From NCBI GenBank assembly GCA_027943245.1, contig JANDJZ010000240.1:1-64000 (forward strand): 64,000 bases of DNA, written 5' to 3'. The notes under the pieces were generated by a model that was given only the letters and a program-made list of their open reading frames with translations, was not told the origin of the DNA and did not search any database. Shown one piece after another: positions 10,314 to 20,904 of this stretch (position 1 is the stretch's first letter; each line of letters starts with the position of its first letter). Source of the stretch: Acanthamoeba sp. SK_2022b. Lineage: Eukaryota; Discosea; Longamoebia; Acanthamoebidae. The position numbers were made by a program, and so were the translations under genes.

Positions 10314-12430
10314 ACAGAGATCGATTATGACATGCGGCACTGGGCAGATGAGCGCACGTGTGGCCGATGAGGATGGCGAGCTGGTGGTAGGAGCCGGTGG
10401 CGGCCCACACGATGATCATATTGTCGTGCGACGACGACACGATCCTCTGCCCGTCGTGCGAGAAGCTGACCGCCGCTACGCCGTCCTTGTGTCCCGTCAG
10501 CGTTCCCTTTGCTGTGCCGTCCGCTGCCCTATCGTGCGTGTGTGTTATTGTAAAGGCACCGTGATCAGTGCGTGCGTGCGTGGCGCGACATACCAGATGC
10601 GGACGGTCTTGTCATCACTGCCAGACACGACGTGAGTGCCGTCGGGCGAGAACGCCACCCTGTTGACGCCACTCGTGTGCCCGGCGAAGGTGCAGGCCTG
10701 GGCAGGCAGGTAGGATGACGTCAGCAGATTATCTCGACACATGACGAAGACGACGACAGAAGGGCAGCGGCTACGTGTGTGTACCTCGTCCCAGGTGCCC
10801 CAGTTCCACTTCTTGACGGTCTTGTCGGACGAGGCCGAGAGGATCGACTTGCCATCCGGCGAGCAGGCCACGCTATTCACGCCCTGCTCGCCCCCATCGC
10901 CATCAGCGCTCCACTCACTATCGTGTGTCGTGTGTGTGTGTGGGGGGGCAAAGTGTACATCTGAGTGGGCCTTGATGGCGGCGACCTCGGCGTAGGTGTC
11001 GGCGGAGAAGACACGCACGGTCTTGTCAAGCGAGCACGACACGATGTGCCGGCCGTCGCGCGTGAAGCGGACCTGAGTGACGACCCCCTTGTGGCCGGTG
11101 ATGGTGGCCAGCTCGACGCCGGTCTCGGCGTTCCACACCTTGATCTGCTTGTTCCACGATGACGACGCGATCTTGCGCCCATCGGGCGAGTAGGTCGCGC
11201 TCAGCACCGACGCCGTGTGCCCGCTCAGGGTGGATAACTCAGCACCTACACACGCGCACATGCACCACCACAGCCATTAACATTGGCGCTCTCTCGGGTT
11301 GCGTGTTGCGTGTTGCGTGCCTGTCCTCGAATCGAAGATCTTGAGCGTGTTGTCGTCGGAGCAGGAGAGGATGCGATTGGACCCGGCCACCGGGGAGTAC
11401 TGGCACTTGCGCACCACCATGCCGTGACCTGATAAATGCGATCGGACCAGCGCGGTACACGTCAGCATTAATGTCGACAATAGTGGGGAGGAGCGCGAAT
11501 GCGAATGTGGGGAGGGGCTCACCGGCGAGAGTCATGATGCACGGGTTGGGCGTCTGCGACTTGTTGGCCCACTTGAGCCACGGCCTCGACTCCTTGCCCG
11601 CATACCAGCGCGCCATGGCCTTGCTGGCCGGCGCAGTCGAGTCGGGCAGGTTGGCCGCCTGCGCAAACGTCTGCTCGGGCCTGCGCGCACGAGGGTGAGC
11701 TTGGTGGAGTAACAACACAAGGCAACGACCGTCAAGGCCTCCATTGTCGCTGGCCTCACGGTTTGGCTGAGCGGGCAACCGCACCTGGACGCCAGAATGT
11801 AGGCCCGGGCCTGTACGAAGCGCTGGAACTCGACGAGCTTAGTGCGGATGGCCTTGGCCACCTGCGTGCGGGGGTCGTCGAGCACGACGGCCACCCCGAG
11901 GTAGTCGGCCACCAAGTCGTAGGTCATGCCCATCGAGCCTGTGGCCCAGCCATCATCACCGGTCGCGTCTGTCAGACCACGCGCGTTTGGGGGGGGGGCG
12001 TGTGGAAAGTGCGCGCGTACACTTGGTCTCGATGAAGGCCAGATCGCAGAGGGTGGAGTCCAGCTCCTTCCACATGCGGGCCTGCGTCTGGTGGTGGGCC
12101 ACCTCGGACATGCCGCGCCGGTGGTAGCTGCTAAACGAAAGGTCGCCGTCCGGGTCCGCCAGATGGCAAAAGTATGTGGCCAGCTGCAGCCATCCCCACC
12201 ACAGTCGTCAGCACGGTGTGCGGGGGGGGGGGGGAAAGCGAAAAAGGATAGCGAAAAGGAAAGCGAAGCGAACGAACCCGAGCGTGCGTGGCCTGACCCA
12301 GTTCGGGCTCGGCGCTGTTCTGGAGGTATCGGCGGTCCACCGCAAACGACAGCTGCTGATGGAAAAAGTCCAGAACGCCCTCCTCGCCCGACTCACCTAT
12401 GCCACGCACAGAGCCAACGACGTAAGTCCA

Positions 12431-12488
<58 letters not shown>

Positions 12489-15400
12489 CGGGAGGTCGGA
12501 GGTAGGGTTGGAGCGAGCGGTAGAGACGTGACCACACGGAGGCCGGCACGATTCCCGTGCCGTTCCGGAGGCCATCGAGGAAGGTCGCTTCGGCCCTCTC
12601 GATGTTGTTGGGCTGGATGGGGCTCGACAGCAGCGTCACCATCTGGAAGGATCGGCCAAGATGCGGCCACGAGTCAGCACTTGGCCAGTGGTCGGCGCGC
12701 GTGTCGAGCGCTTGGCGTACCTCGGACTCGAGCAGGCCGCCGCGAGAGCACTGCAACAGAGCGAGGGCGTTTCGCACCAAGTCCCATCCGTGATCCTTCT
12801 CTAATCGCATGAGCACCTGTTTGACGACAAAAGATTTCAGAAATAGGACAATACCACACACGATCAGACCACGAAGAACTCTCTCTCGCGCGCGCGTAAG
12901 AGAGAGGGGGAGGGGGAGGCGAACCTCCTCGAACAAGGCGGGCACGGTGTCGGCCATGGAATCGATACGTTCGCTGACCATCTCGTACACACCAAACACT
13001 CGCAGCTCCTCGCATGCTGTTACGTTGTCAGGTTTACGTTGCGTTGGATTGGATTGGTCTCGAGTACAGCCGAACGGTCTTAGACTTTGAGAGGGGGAGG
13101 AGGCCTACCGACGATGAGGTAGAGCGGCTTGTAGGCGTCCTTCTTGCCAAGGAGTCGCTTCATCTGCCTGTCGTCGAGCTTCTTTCGGTATTCCCACAAT
13201 GTCTTGCGCACGATCTCCTTCCTCTCATCGAGATCGAGCGGTCCCACAGTGATTTGCTGCCAAAAAGAAATAAAGAAATAAAAAGATATAACAAGATAAA
13301 AATTAAATAAATAAAATTAGAACGCAAAGATGCACCGATCAGCCTGTGCTCGCCAACACAGCGCCAAGCGAGCCAAGCGCTGAGGGATGCGTAGAGTGAC
13401 ACGTACCACGTTCGGTCTTCTATTGATGGAGTCGAGGCAGCTCCCGCGCAACGTGCTCACCACCACTCGTAACCCCTGCGGCCCGCACACATGTGTTCGG
13501 GTAAGGACAGCGCGCATGCAAGGGACCGCATGGAGCAGAACGAGCGAGCGCTGGGCAGATCCCGTACCTTGGGCAGCTCGCGCGGTAACCAATCGAGCGA
13601 ATGGGCGTTGTAGCTCTCATCCAGCTGGTTGAGCGCGTCGATGATCAGGACCAGCCGGCGTGCTCCAGCTGTGATTGCGAATCGAGAGCCAGTGAGCACC
13701 GCGAGTCATTCGACGAGGCCGAGCTTGCCGTACTCTTGTGCGAGCCGGCGACCGCGGCCGCGGCCTTCTCCAACAGCTTGAGGAAGCCCTGCTTGAGCGC
13801 CGTGTAGTCCTCGGCCACGCCCTCCTCCTTCTCCACGGCCTCGTCGTCCTCCTTCTCGCCTTTCTCTGCAGAGGTGGCGGGGTGCCCGTCAGCGCACGGA
13901 CACAACCGGCGCACACCGGACACACTCTGCGGTGTACCCTTGGCGTCGTCGGCGCCGGCCTCACTGGTGGCGGCCTGCGGCGCGTGGCTGTCGATCACTA
14001 GCTTGAGTTCGCTGGACAGACGCTCGAGCGTGTGTCGACAGTTGGTGGACCCGGGCGCGGCACCGACAAAGTGGGGGATGACCACATTGCCCTGCTCCTT
14101 GCTCTTGCGCATGTACTCGCGAGCGAACGCGGCCACGAGAGAGCTCTTCCCTCCGCCGGGTTCGCCCAGCACGGCTAGCAACGATGGCACATCCTGCATG
14201 AAAGAATAATAATGATAACAATAACAATAACAATAACAATAACAATAACAATAACAATAACAATAACAATAACAATAACAATAACAATAACAATAACAAT
14301 TAGAAGAAACAAAGAGACAACGCAGAAAGACATCACTGTGAGCTGCATCGTCCTTGGACGAGGTTGTAAGTGGGAGTCGAGATGGCGGCACCGATTCTGT
14401 GTAGTCGTGGATCTGTTGAATGATCTTGGTGCGCCCGACGAAGCTGCGCGCGTGAGACTCGATGAACGACTCGTGGTAGGCTCGCGCTTGCGCGAGCGGG
14501 TCCAGCTCGGTCTCCTCCTCCGGGAACTGGACCGAGGACGCGCACGCATACGACGCGCATTGTGGAGTTAGGAGGACTACCACCGGTGGCCAAACAGAGA
14601 AAAATGCAGCGCGTGAACGCTTACCTCTTCACGAACTGCTTGCCAGAGATCGGTCAGGACCCGTTCCCCAAACTGCTCCAGGTCACCCACCATCGGCTGA
14701 GAACGAACGCGGAGAGGTCATCAGTATCCAGTTGTCCAGCAAAGAGAAAGCCTGCATGGGAGACGGCCATATACCTTGCCGTCGATGATGCCCTTCCACG
14801 AGCAGGGATAGTAGTCGTAGTAACACTGGGGAGGCATGACCTCCTTGATGGACTCTTTGAGTCTTTCCATCCTCTGTCCCGCGTCGAACGACTCGGCCTG
14901 TCGTTGGTTGCAGAGCGTTATTGGCTCAGTTCAGCAACGGTTACAAATAACGCGCCACGGAGGCGTGAAGAACGTACTTCAAAATCCTTCACATGCGCGT
15001 TGGGCACGCTGCGCTCGAACGAGGGGTCGCGCATGTAGAAGTAGCCCCTCGCTTTGGAGGGGTCCCGCAACACACCGTAGTGCCTGACCAGAAGCAAGTT
15101 CAGTCCCCAAGCGCCCATCACGCACGAACGGGCCGATGGCGACCCCCGCGTTGTTGCTGCTGCTTCTGCTGCGTGAAGGGTTCCACGTACATCTCCAGAT
15201 GCGTGATCGAGTAGCCCGATGGGAAGTGGCGCAGCCAATCGTAGCGCGGCTCATCCGGGGCCAGGTACTCATCCGGGCACCAACCGTACCTGATGCGCCA
15301 CACGTGAACGGGTGAGCTCACGTGCGTCGATTCAATAGTTGTGCGCTCTGTGTTGTGTTGTGTGTGACGCTTCACCTGCGGCCGAGCAGACCGATGAAGA

Positions 15401-16469
15401 ACGGTCGGCAATTGTCGATCTCGCCCAGACAGATCTCGAGCGCCTGCTGGGTCTCCTCTTCAGTGACGCCCCACCTCAGGTCCACCGGCGTGATGTGCAC
15501 ACGCAGCTTGTTGCACCTGTCGACCACCACCGCAAGCGTCAGAACCCGCACGGCACGTGTGTGTGTGCGCGCGTGCGCATAGTATGAATACCTCTCCTGC
15601 AACTCGGGGAAGACGTATCGGGTGAGGTAGTCCCGCTCGCCGTGCATGTCCCTGAACGTGGACGAGATGAACACCCTGGCGCTCCTCCACTTGGTCTCCT
15701 TTGGCTGCGGGCCCGGTCACCGAGCATGAGCGTTGTTAGTGATCGTCTAGGCCCAGCATGGCTAGAGAGCGAACACAAACACTGACCGAAAACAACCACG
15801 GTTTGGGCGACTCACTTTGGGGCCCTTTGGGCTGGGCGCTTTCTTTTGGACAACGACTGGCGCGGGCGTAGCGCCAGCAGGGTCGACGGCGGAGTCGATG
15901 TCTCCGTTCAGCGTCGGTGTGGTGTCGGCGCCGTCTGCATTGTGTGTTGCTTCCGTAGTCTCGCTCTGAGTTAAGCCTCATCAGCTCCGCACTCGCGCGC
16001 GCATACACCACACAGACACACCACGCACACGCACACGCACACGCACTCGCACGCACGCGCACACATCAAGAAGAGATACACAACGCGCGCACATGCACGC
16101 ACCTCTGGCAAAGCGTGGGCGAGAAGGAAAGGTGTTGGATCGAGACGCTCGCCCTGTGCCAGACAGTCGACGAAGTATTGCGGAGCGATGAGCAGGTAAC
16201 CCTTCTTTCGGGCCTCCTTGATGCGCGTCGGGTTGGCCTTGGCGAACTCCTCCGTCACTACCAGATGCGTTGTCTGCAATGACCGCGGTCTGAATTAGCA
16301 CAAAAAATGATAAAGAAAATAGTATTAAAAAAAAGAGGAAAAGGAGGCAACAAACCTTGCCGGTGGGGACGTAGTGAACAAGCCCCCCATTATCTTTTAT
16401 GCTTGTGGTGAGGCTCGAGCGTTTTTGTGGGTCGAGCCCATAGATAGAAACGTCCAGCCCAGCAAACAT
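8659..16469 (-). CDS. BRCT-DUF4062-NACHT-WD40 STAND protein
   Basis: The start ATG is at 16467-16469 and about 20 or more exons run to a stop at 8659. The N-terminus looks like one BRCT repeat: [31 protein letters not shown] and [23 protein letters not shown]4062 follows ([31 protein letters not shown]). Then a NACHT-type NTPase with Walker [10 protein letters not shown] and Walker [13 protein letters not shown] (about 14180-13600), and helical segments ([34 protein letters not shown]). About 14 WD40 repeats follow from 11440 to 8960, for example [15 protein letters not shown] and [15 protein letters not shown], enough for two seven-bladed propellers. A Lys-rich tail ends the protein. DUF4062-NACHT-WD40 is the order in TEP1 of vault/telomerase RNPs, but I see no TROVE domain. 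STAND ATPases act as oligomerising switches; the trigger here is unknown. Confidence 0.85.
9759..9832. repeat. (GT)n microsatellite in WD40-region intron
   Basis: Plus-strand GT, transcript-sense CA, between WD40 exons. Confidence 0.97.
10255..10310. repeat. (GT)n microsatellite in WD40-region intron
   Basis: 56 bp, transcript-sense CA, directly upstream in the sense direction of the [12 protein letters not shown] exon. Confidence 0.97.
12433..12486. repeat. (GT)n microsatellite
   Basis: 54 bp, transcript-sense CA, in an intron after the NACHT helical region. Confidence 0.97.
14215..14300. repeat. (AATAAC)n hexanucleotide array
   Basis: About 14 near-perfect 6-bp units, in the intron just upstream (in sense) of the Walker A exon. 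Confidence 0.95.
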
Positions 16470-16818
16470 CTTCTCTCCTTAGCTCTTTTAGAAATCTTTC
16501 CTCTTGCGTGCTGTCCGACAGAACTAGAGGCCACCCACACACCGGATAGGCCAACCTTCAACCTCCACGCGTCGCTTTGCGGTGGTCACCGTGTTTGCGG
16601 TGAACCAATTCTATTATTTTTTCAAGTTTTTGGGTGCCCGGCCAGTTTTCAGCGAGAGAGAGAACAGCAGAGGCAGGCCCGGCTATGTTGGCCGCGATAC
16701 GTTGGTGGCCCAGCCGGGCGTTTCTGCCGTCGCTTGGTAGCTCTGCGTGCCTGGCCCGGACGCGTTACCGCCTGCCGCCACAACACACCAAGCCTTAGTA
16801 GCAAGCACTCTCCCGCCC
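16470..16818. other. Intergenic: promoter side of the NACHT gene, 3' side of the PG-rich gene
   Basis: A T-rich stretch near 16607-16628 and a GA-rich stretch near 16652-16665 are the only notable compositional features. I see no supported gene. Confidence 0.5.
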
Positions 16819-17220
16819 TCACCGGCGCGTACCGGCACGAACGAAATGGCCACCGGTGGGTCCTGACGGCAGATACTTGCCGGCGTCCTGTCTCTGCGGG
16901 TCGTAGCTGCTGCTACCTGGCCCGACGGCCTGGACTCGGGTGCCCTGCGTTTGGGGCGTGGGCATGGCCTTGCCCATGTCGAGCCCGCCGGGCACGTAGC
17001 CGCTGGAGCCCGGGCCGGCGGCCTGGACGCGCGTGCCCTGGGTTTGCGGGGTGGGCATGGCCTTGCCCATGTCGAGCTTGCCGGGGAGGTAGCCGCTGGT
17101 GCCCGGGCCGGTGGTCTGGACGCGCGTGCCCTGCGTTTGGGGCGTGGGCAGAGTCTTGCCCGCGTCCAGCTTGCCGGGCGTGTAGTTTGATGAGCCGGGG
17201 CCTGCCCTCTGGGGACGCAT
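16819..17220 (-). CDS. PG-rich tandem-repeat protein (SHIPPO/STPGR-like)
   Basis: A 133-residue open frame starting MRPQRAGPGSSNYTPG. It has three full 31-residue repeats and a divergent fourth, with consensus GPGSSxYxPGxLDxGKxxPT then PQTQGTRVQ. The repeated GPG-x2-x-Y pattern resembles sperm-tail PG-rich (STPGR/SHIPPO) repeats, which in other eukaryotes occur in microtubule-associated proteins. The DNA repeat (93 bp) is well conserved, which points to recent duplication or homogenisation. An additional 5' exon is possible because the ATG sits close to an AG; none is obvious. It lies between the NACHT gene and the RhoGAP gene on the same strand. Confidence 0.6.
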   Translation of the reverse strand: MRPQRAGPGSSNYTPGKLDAGKTLPTPQTQGTRVQTTGPGTSGYLPGKLDMGKAMPTPQTQGTRVQAAGPGSSGYVPGGLDMGKAMPTPQTQGTRVQAVGPGSSSYDPQRQDAGKYLPSGPTGGHFVRAGTRR

Positions 17221-17656
17221 TGTTGTATAGAATGCAAGCACGAGCAAAGATAAAGGGTGAAGAAAGGTAAAGCTCCCGAATGACTGTGGGGTCTTGGGTC
17301 TTGTGTTGGTGAAATGGTTGAGCTGCTGAGGCTACGGGGTGCCTCTGGTGCTTTGCGCTGACGAGAGGCGGAGAGTTAGCGGGCAGTAATCGGCTGCATT
17401 CATCGAATGAGTCCCGACAAACATCCGGTGGACAGACAAACACGATCAACATGACCTTCTTCTGGATTTGTACAGATGAGACTACGTAGTACAGAGCGCA
17501 TGAGCGCCAAACAAGGATGACGGTGGCCGGGAGAAAGAGCGAGCTCAAGCTCCTCAGCCATGATCAAAGAGTTATGTAGTTCAACGGCACTAAGCCCACG
17601 ACTCCTGTTGTGACAGTGAGACAGAGAGAGGGAGCGGTCAGTCCTTGCTGACGTCA
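17221..17656. other. Intergenic region upstream of the PG-rich gene
   Basis: Long minus-strand frames exist here (for example 17400-17714) but lack recognisable content and lie between two minus-strand genes. I call no gene. Confidence 0.45.
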
Positions 17657-17897
17657 TCACGGCCCGCCCGTGGGGGAGAGGTGCGCCGCACCCTGGTTTT
17701 CGGCGTAGACCCACTCGGGAGAAAAGGTGCGCCAGACGAAGAGCGGGTCGCCTGCTCCCAGCTCCAGCTCGACCGCGCTCCTGGGCTGCAGGTCGTATCC
17801 GGCCTTGGCCTCGTACGTGTCGTTCGCTCGCGCAAGGTTCTCCTCCTGCTCCCCGGCCACTTCGTCATTCGCCGGCGCCAACACTCACACTCATGCG

Positions 17898-17970
<73 letters not shown>

Positions 17971-19005
17971 ACACATGCACACACGCACAGCAGACGACAG
18001 CGCGATCACGCCAATGAGTTGAACGCACCGCAAATATTGTGGGCGCGTTCTTGATGAGTGTCTTGATGACGTCGGGCAGGTTGCCCGTCTGCATGCCCAT
18101 GGGGTCGTCGTTCACCATCAGGTTGGGCCCCCACACCGTCGCCATGTTGGCTTCCGTCTTCGATGGAAAATCAAGCGGAGTTAGTGGTTTTTCGGTCAAA
18201 GACGCAGCGAAGCCGATGAGAGGGGAGGGTGAGGGCGGGGGTACCATCTTGGTCACGTCTTTGTGCTGGACGACCTTGTGGAAGTGCAGGAAGAGGCTCT
18301 TCATGAGGTCATAGTTCTCGCGCGGCAAGCTCGCCGGCAGCATCACCCCCAGGTAGTCGGCCATCAGGCCCTCCTCACGCAAGCCTGCAGGTCGTGCGCA
18401 GGTGGGGGAGAAGCAGGCGTCCACCAGGAAAGGCATGATTGGTGGTTGGTTGAGTTGGATTGGGGGGGGGGGTACGGCGTACTCGCAGCGGCGGAGAATC
18501 GCTGTTGGGCCTTGCCACAGACGAGGCTACCGGGGAGCATGCGCACGTACTGTTTCAGGAGACCGGCCACACAGTGCGGGTCGTTCACCTCTTGCTGTTC
18601 ACACGCCCCGCCACACGCAACCGCGGCCGGTGTTCAGTGATCATTGTCATGGGCGGCCATCGACCACGAGTGAGGGGGGAAGGCACTGTAAGGCACCTCA
18701 AAGTTGTAATCCATTCCACAGTCGATTTTGAGTTGGAGGTCGTCCATCGTCGCTTTGTTGCCCGATATGCGGAACAGGCCCTCCTCGTCGAGACCTGATT
18801 GCACGACACGCCGACCGACGATCAGCATAACGACGCGCACGGCGTGTCCCCGAGAGAGAGAGAAGCACGCGCACCCTTGGCCTCCAGGTAGGCGATGGCC
18901 TTCTCGACGAACGGCGGGATGGACGAGTTGGGAGAGCGCTTGAGGACCGCCGACAGCTCCGTTCCAAACACCTTCGTTCTCTGCAACACATCCCATTAAC
19001 ACTCG

Positions 19006-19073
<68 letters not shown>

Positions 19074-20522
19074 TCATGGGCGAACCTCGGGAGCGGGCGC
19101 GGAGTTGCGAACGACGTGGCGGGGCTTGTCGCCGGAGCGCATGAGGGGCGGGAGGCCGAGCGATTGCCGATCGGCCGTGGAGATGGTGAGGGCGGGCTCG
19201 CTCACGGGCGGTCCCTTGAACTTCTCCTCAAACTCCTTTCGCCGCTGCTGCGACTCGGCCTTGGCCTGCTGGAGCTTGGGCTCGAGCTCCTTGAGGATGG
19301 TGAGGCTGCGCGACAGGAAGTTGATGTGGTCCGTCACCATGTCGCAGCACACGTCCGCGATCTCAAACTGCTTGCGTGCCTCCACCTGTGATGCGGCGTG
19401 CGCGTGCGTGCGGGAGGCCACTGTTAGTGAGCGGAGGAATAACAAGAACGCGGCTGCTGGCCGACCGCACCTCGCGCAGCTTGTAGATGGTGCTGTCGGT
19501 CATGTGCTGGAAGGCCTGGTCCAGGTTCGCCTCGACGACGCGCTGCTTGTTCGTGGCCTCCACCTGAATCCGCAGCTTGTCGTACCGGTTCTTCATGTCC
19601 TGTGCATGTGTGCGCCCGCCGCGTCAGCCCGCTGGCCCCTCCCTCCCCTATCCCTTCTCTTTTCTCTCTCTCTCTCTCTCTCTCGCTTCTTTCTTTTAAC
19701 TCGGACGATTGTGAGGGAAGTGAGCGCTTGCCTTGGCCGCCTTAATCTGGTTCGTCTGGAATTGGGTGATCGGTATCTCCACGCGGGACATGTCCTTGGC
19801 TTTCTGCGTCGCGGTCGCGGTCGCGAGGTGGTCAGCCCAACAGGCACCCACACGCACAACTGTGAGGCGCAGGCAATGACGCACCATGTCCAGAAGGCCG
19901 GAGAGGCGGCTGATGACGGCGGAGAGATCGGCGCAGAGGTTGGACAGGGGCGCCGACTCGTTGTTGCCCAGGGTCCCGAGGGCCGAGGCGATGGACATCT
20001 CCGCCCGCTTGAAATCTGGCGGCGGGGAGGACGCATCGGGAACAGAACACGGCGACGCCACATGGCCAAGCGACGAACACGCACGGGCGTATGAGAACGT
20101 GAAGAACGGGGTCGGGGGAGAAGGGCAAGCCCTCCAGTGGAGCGCAATGGAGGGTGGCCGGTGGATTGGGGTAGAGGAGGGGGAGGGGAAACCTTCAAAG
20201 GAGGCGGCCGCCTGCTTGGACGCCTTCTGCATGATCTTGAGGTTCTGGTTCGTCGTTCGAATCGACTACACGGCCAAGAAAAAAATAACATATTGTTTGT
20301 ATTAAGAGTATTTAAATATATATTAAAAATGAAAACGAAAAATGAAAACGATGGGGGGCAAGGTACGTTGTGCAGTCGCGCGATTTCCGGGTTGACGGTA
20401 TCGGAGGCGGGCACATTGGACGTCTTCTCCTTCATAGTTTGGGATAAGATTCGCATCTTGTCGCCCGCCATCCCCGCCGAGATTTTAAGCTTCTCTCCCG
20501 CCTTCTTCATATTGAATGACAT
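17657..20522 (-). CDS. BAR-RhoGAP-SH3 protein
   Basis: The start ATG is at 20520-20522 (MSFNMKKAGEKLKISAGMAG). The first half is a helical BAR-like region spread over short exons: DFKRAEMSIASALGTLGNNE, MSRVEIPITQFQTNQIKAAK, DKLRIQVEATNKQRVVEANL, LDQAFQHMTDSTIYKLREV and FEIADVCCDMVTDHINFLSR. RhoGAP follows with VFGTELSAVLKRSPNSSIP and the arginine-finger segment EEGLFRISGNKATMDDLQ. Further RhoGAP pieces are DPHCVAGLLKQYVRMLPGSL, EGLMADYLGVMLPASLPREN and MATVWGPNLMVNDDPMG. A C-terminal SH3-like piece reads AKAGYDLQPRSAVELELGAG. The domain order is that of GRAF/RICH/srGAP-type proteins that couple membrane curvature to Rac/Cdc42/Rho inactivation. The arginine finger is present, so catalysis is likely. 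The last SH3 strand is short and the 3' exon is uncertain. Confidence 0.85.
17901..17968. repeat. (AC)n microsatellite
   Basis: 68 bp in the last intron of the RhoGAP gene, transcript-sense GT. Confidence 0.97.
19007..19070. repeat. (AC)n microsatellite
   Basis: 64 bp in the intron between the BAR half and the RhoGAP domain, transcript-sense GT. Confidence 0.97.
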
Positions 20523-20904
20523 CTGCACTCGCCCCTCTTCCTATCTCTCTCTCTCTTCTCTTTCCTTCTATCAAGCAATTGCGCCAAGGCAGCAGAGATC
20601 CAATTAACTCCCGATAGATGGGGTGCCCTGTGTGTTGGTCCTTCTTCTTTGCGGCCAGTAAGTGTAACTGCCGCCTGTGTTTGCTGTGTCACTTGGAGCC
20701 CAATGGTCGTGGTTGGCGGGTACCTGGGGACTGCGCTTATTTGCTTTCATTTGCCATTTTATCATTTGCTTTCATTTTATGTGCTTTAGGGCAACCAATC
20801 CAGTTGCTTGCCTGTTCAACACAGACTGTTGCGCCTGAAACAGGCTCCATTGCGCCAGGCGGGCGTTTAGATCTTGTTGAAGCGTGGCCACCCGCGCCAC
20901 CCGC
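20523..20904. other. Intergenic between RhoGAP gene and Thg1-like gene
   Basis: Contains a CT/GA-rich stretch near 20540-20565 and short T-rich runs. No gene is supported. It should hold the RhoGAP promoter and the 3' end of the Thg1-like transcript. Confidence 0.5.

Noticed and set aside
14212..14571. (Ile-Thr)n and (Leu)n frames
   Set aside because: They come from the AATAAC intronic array.
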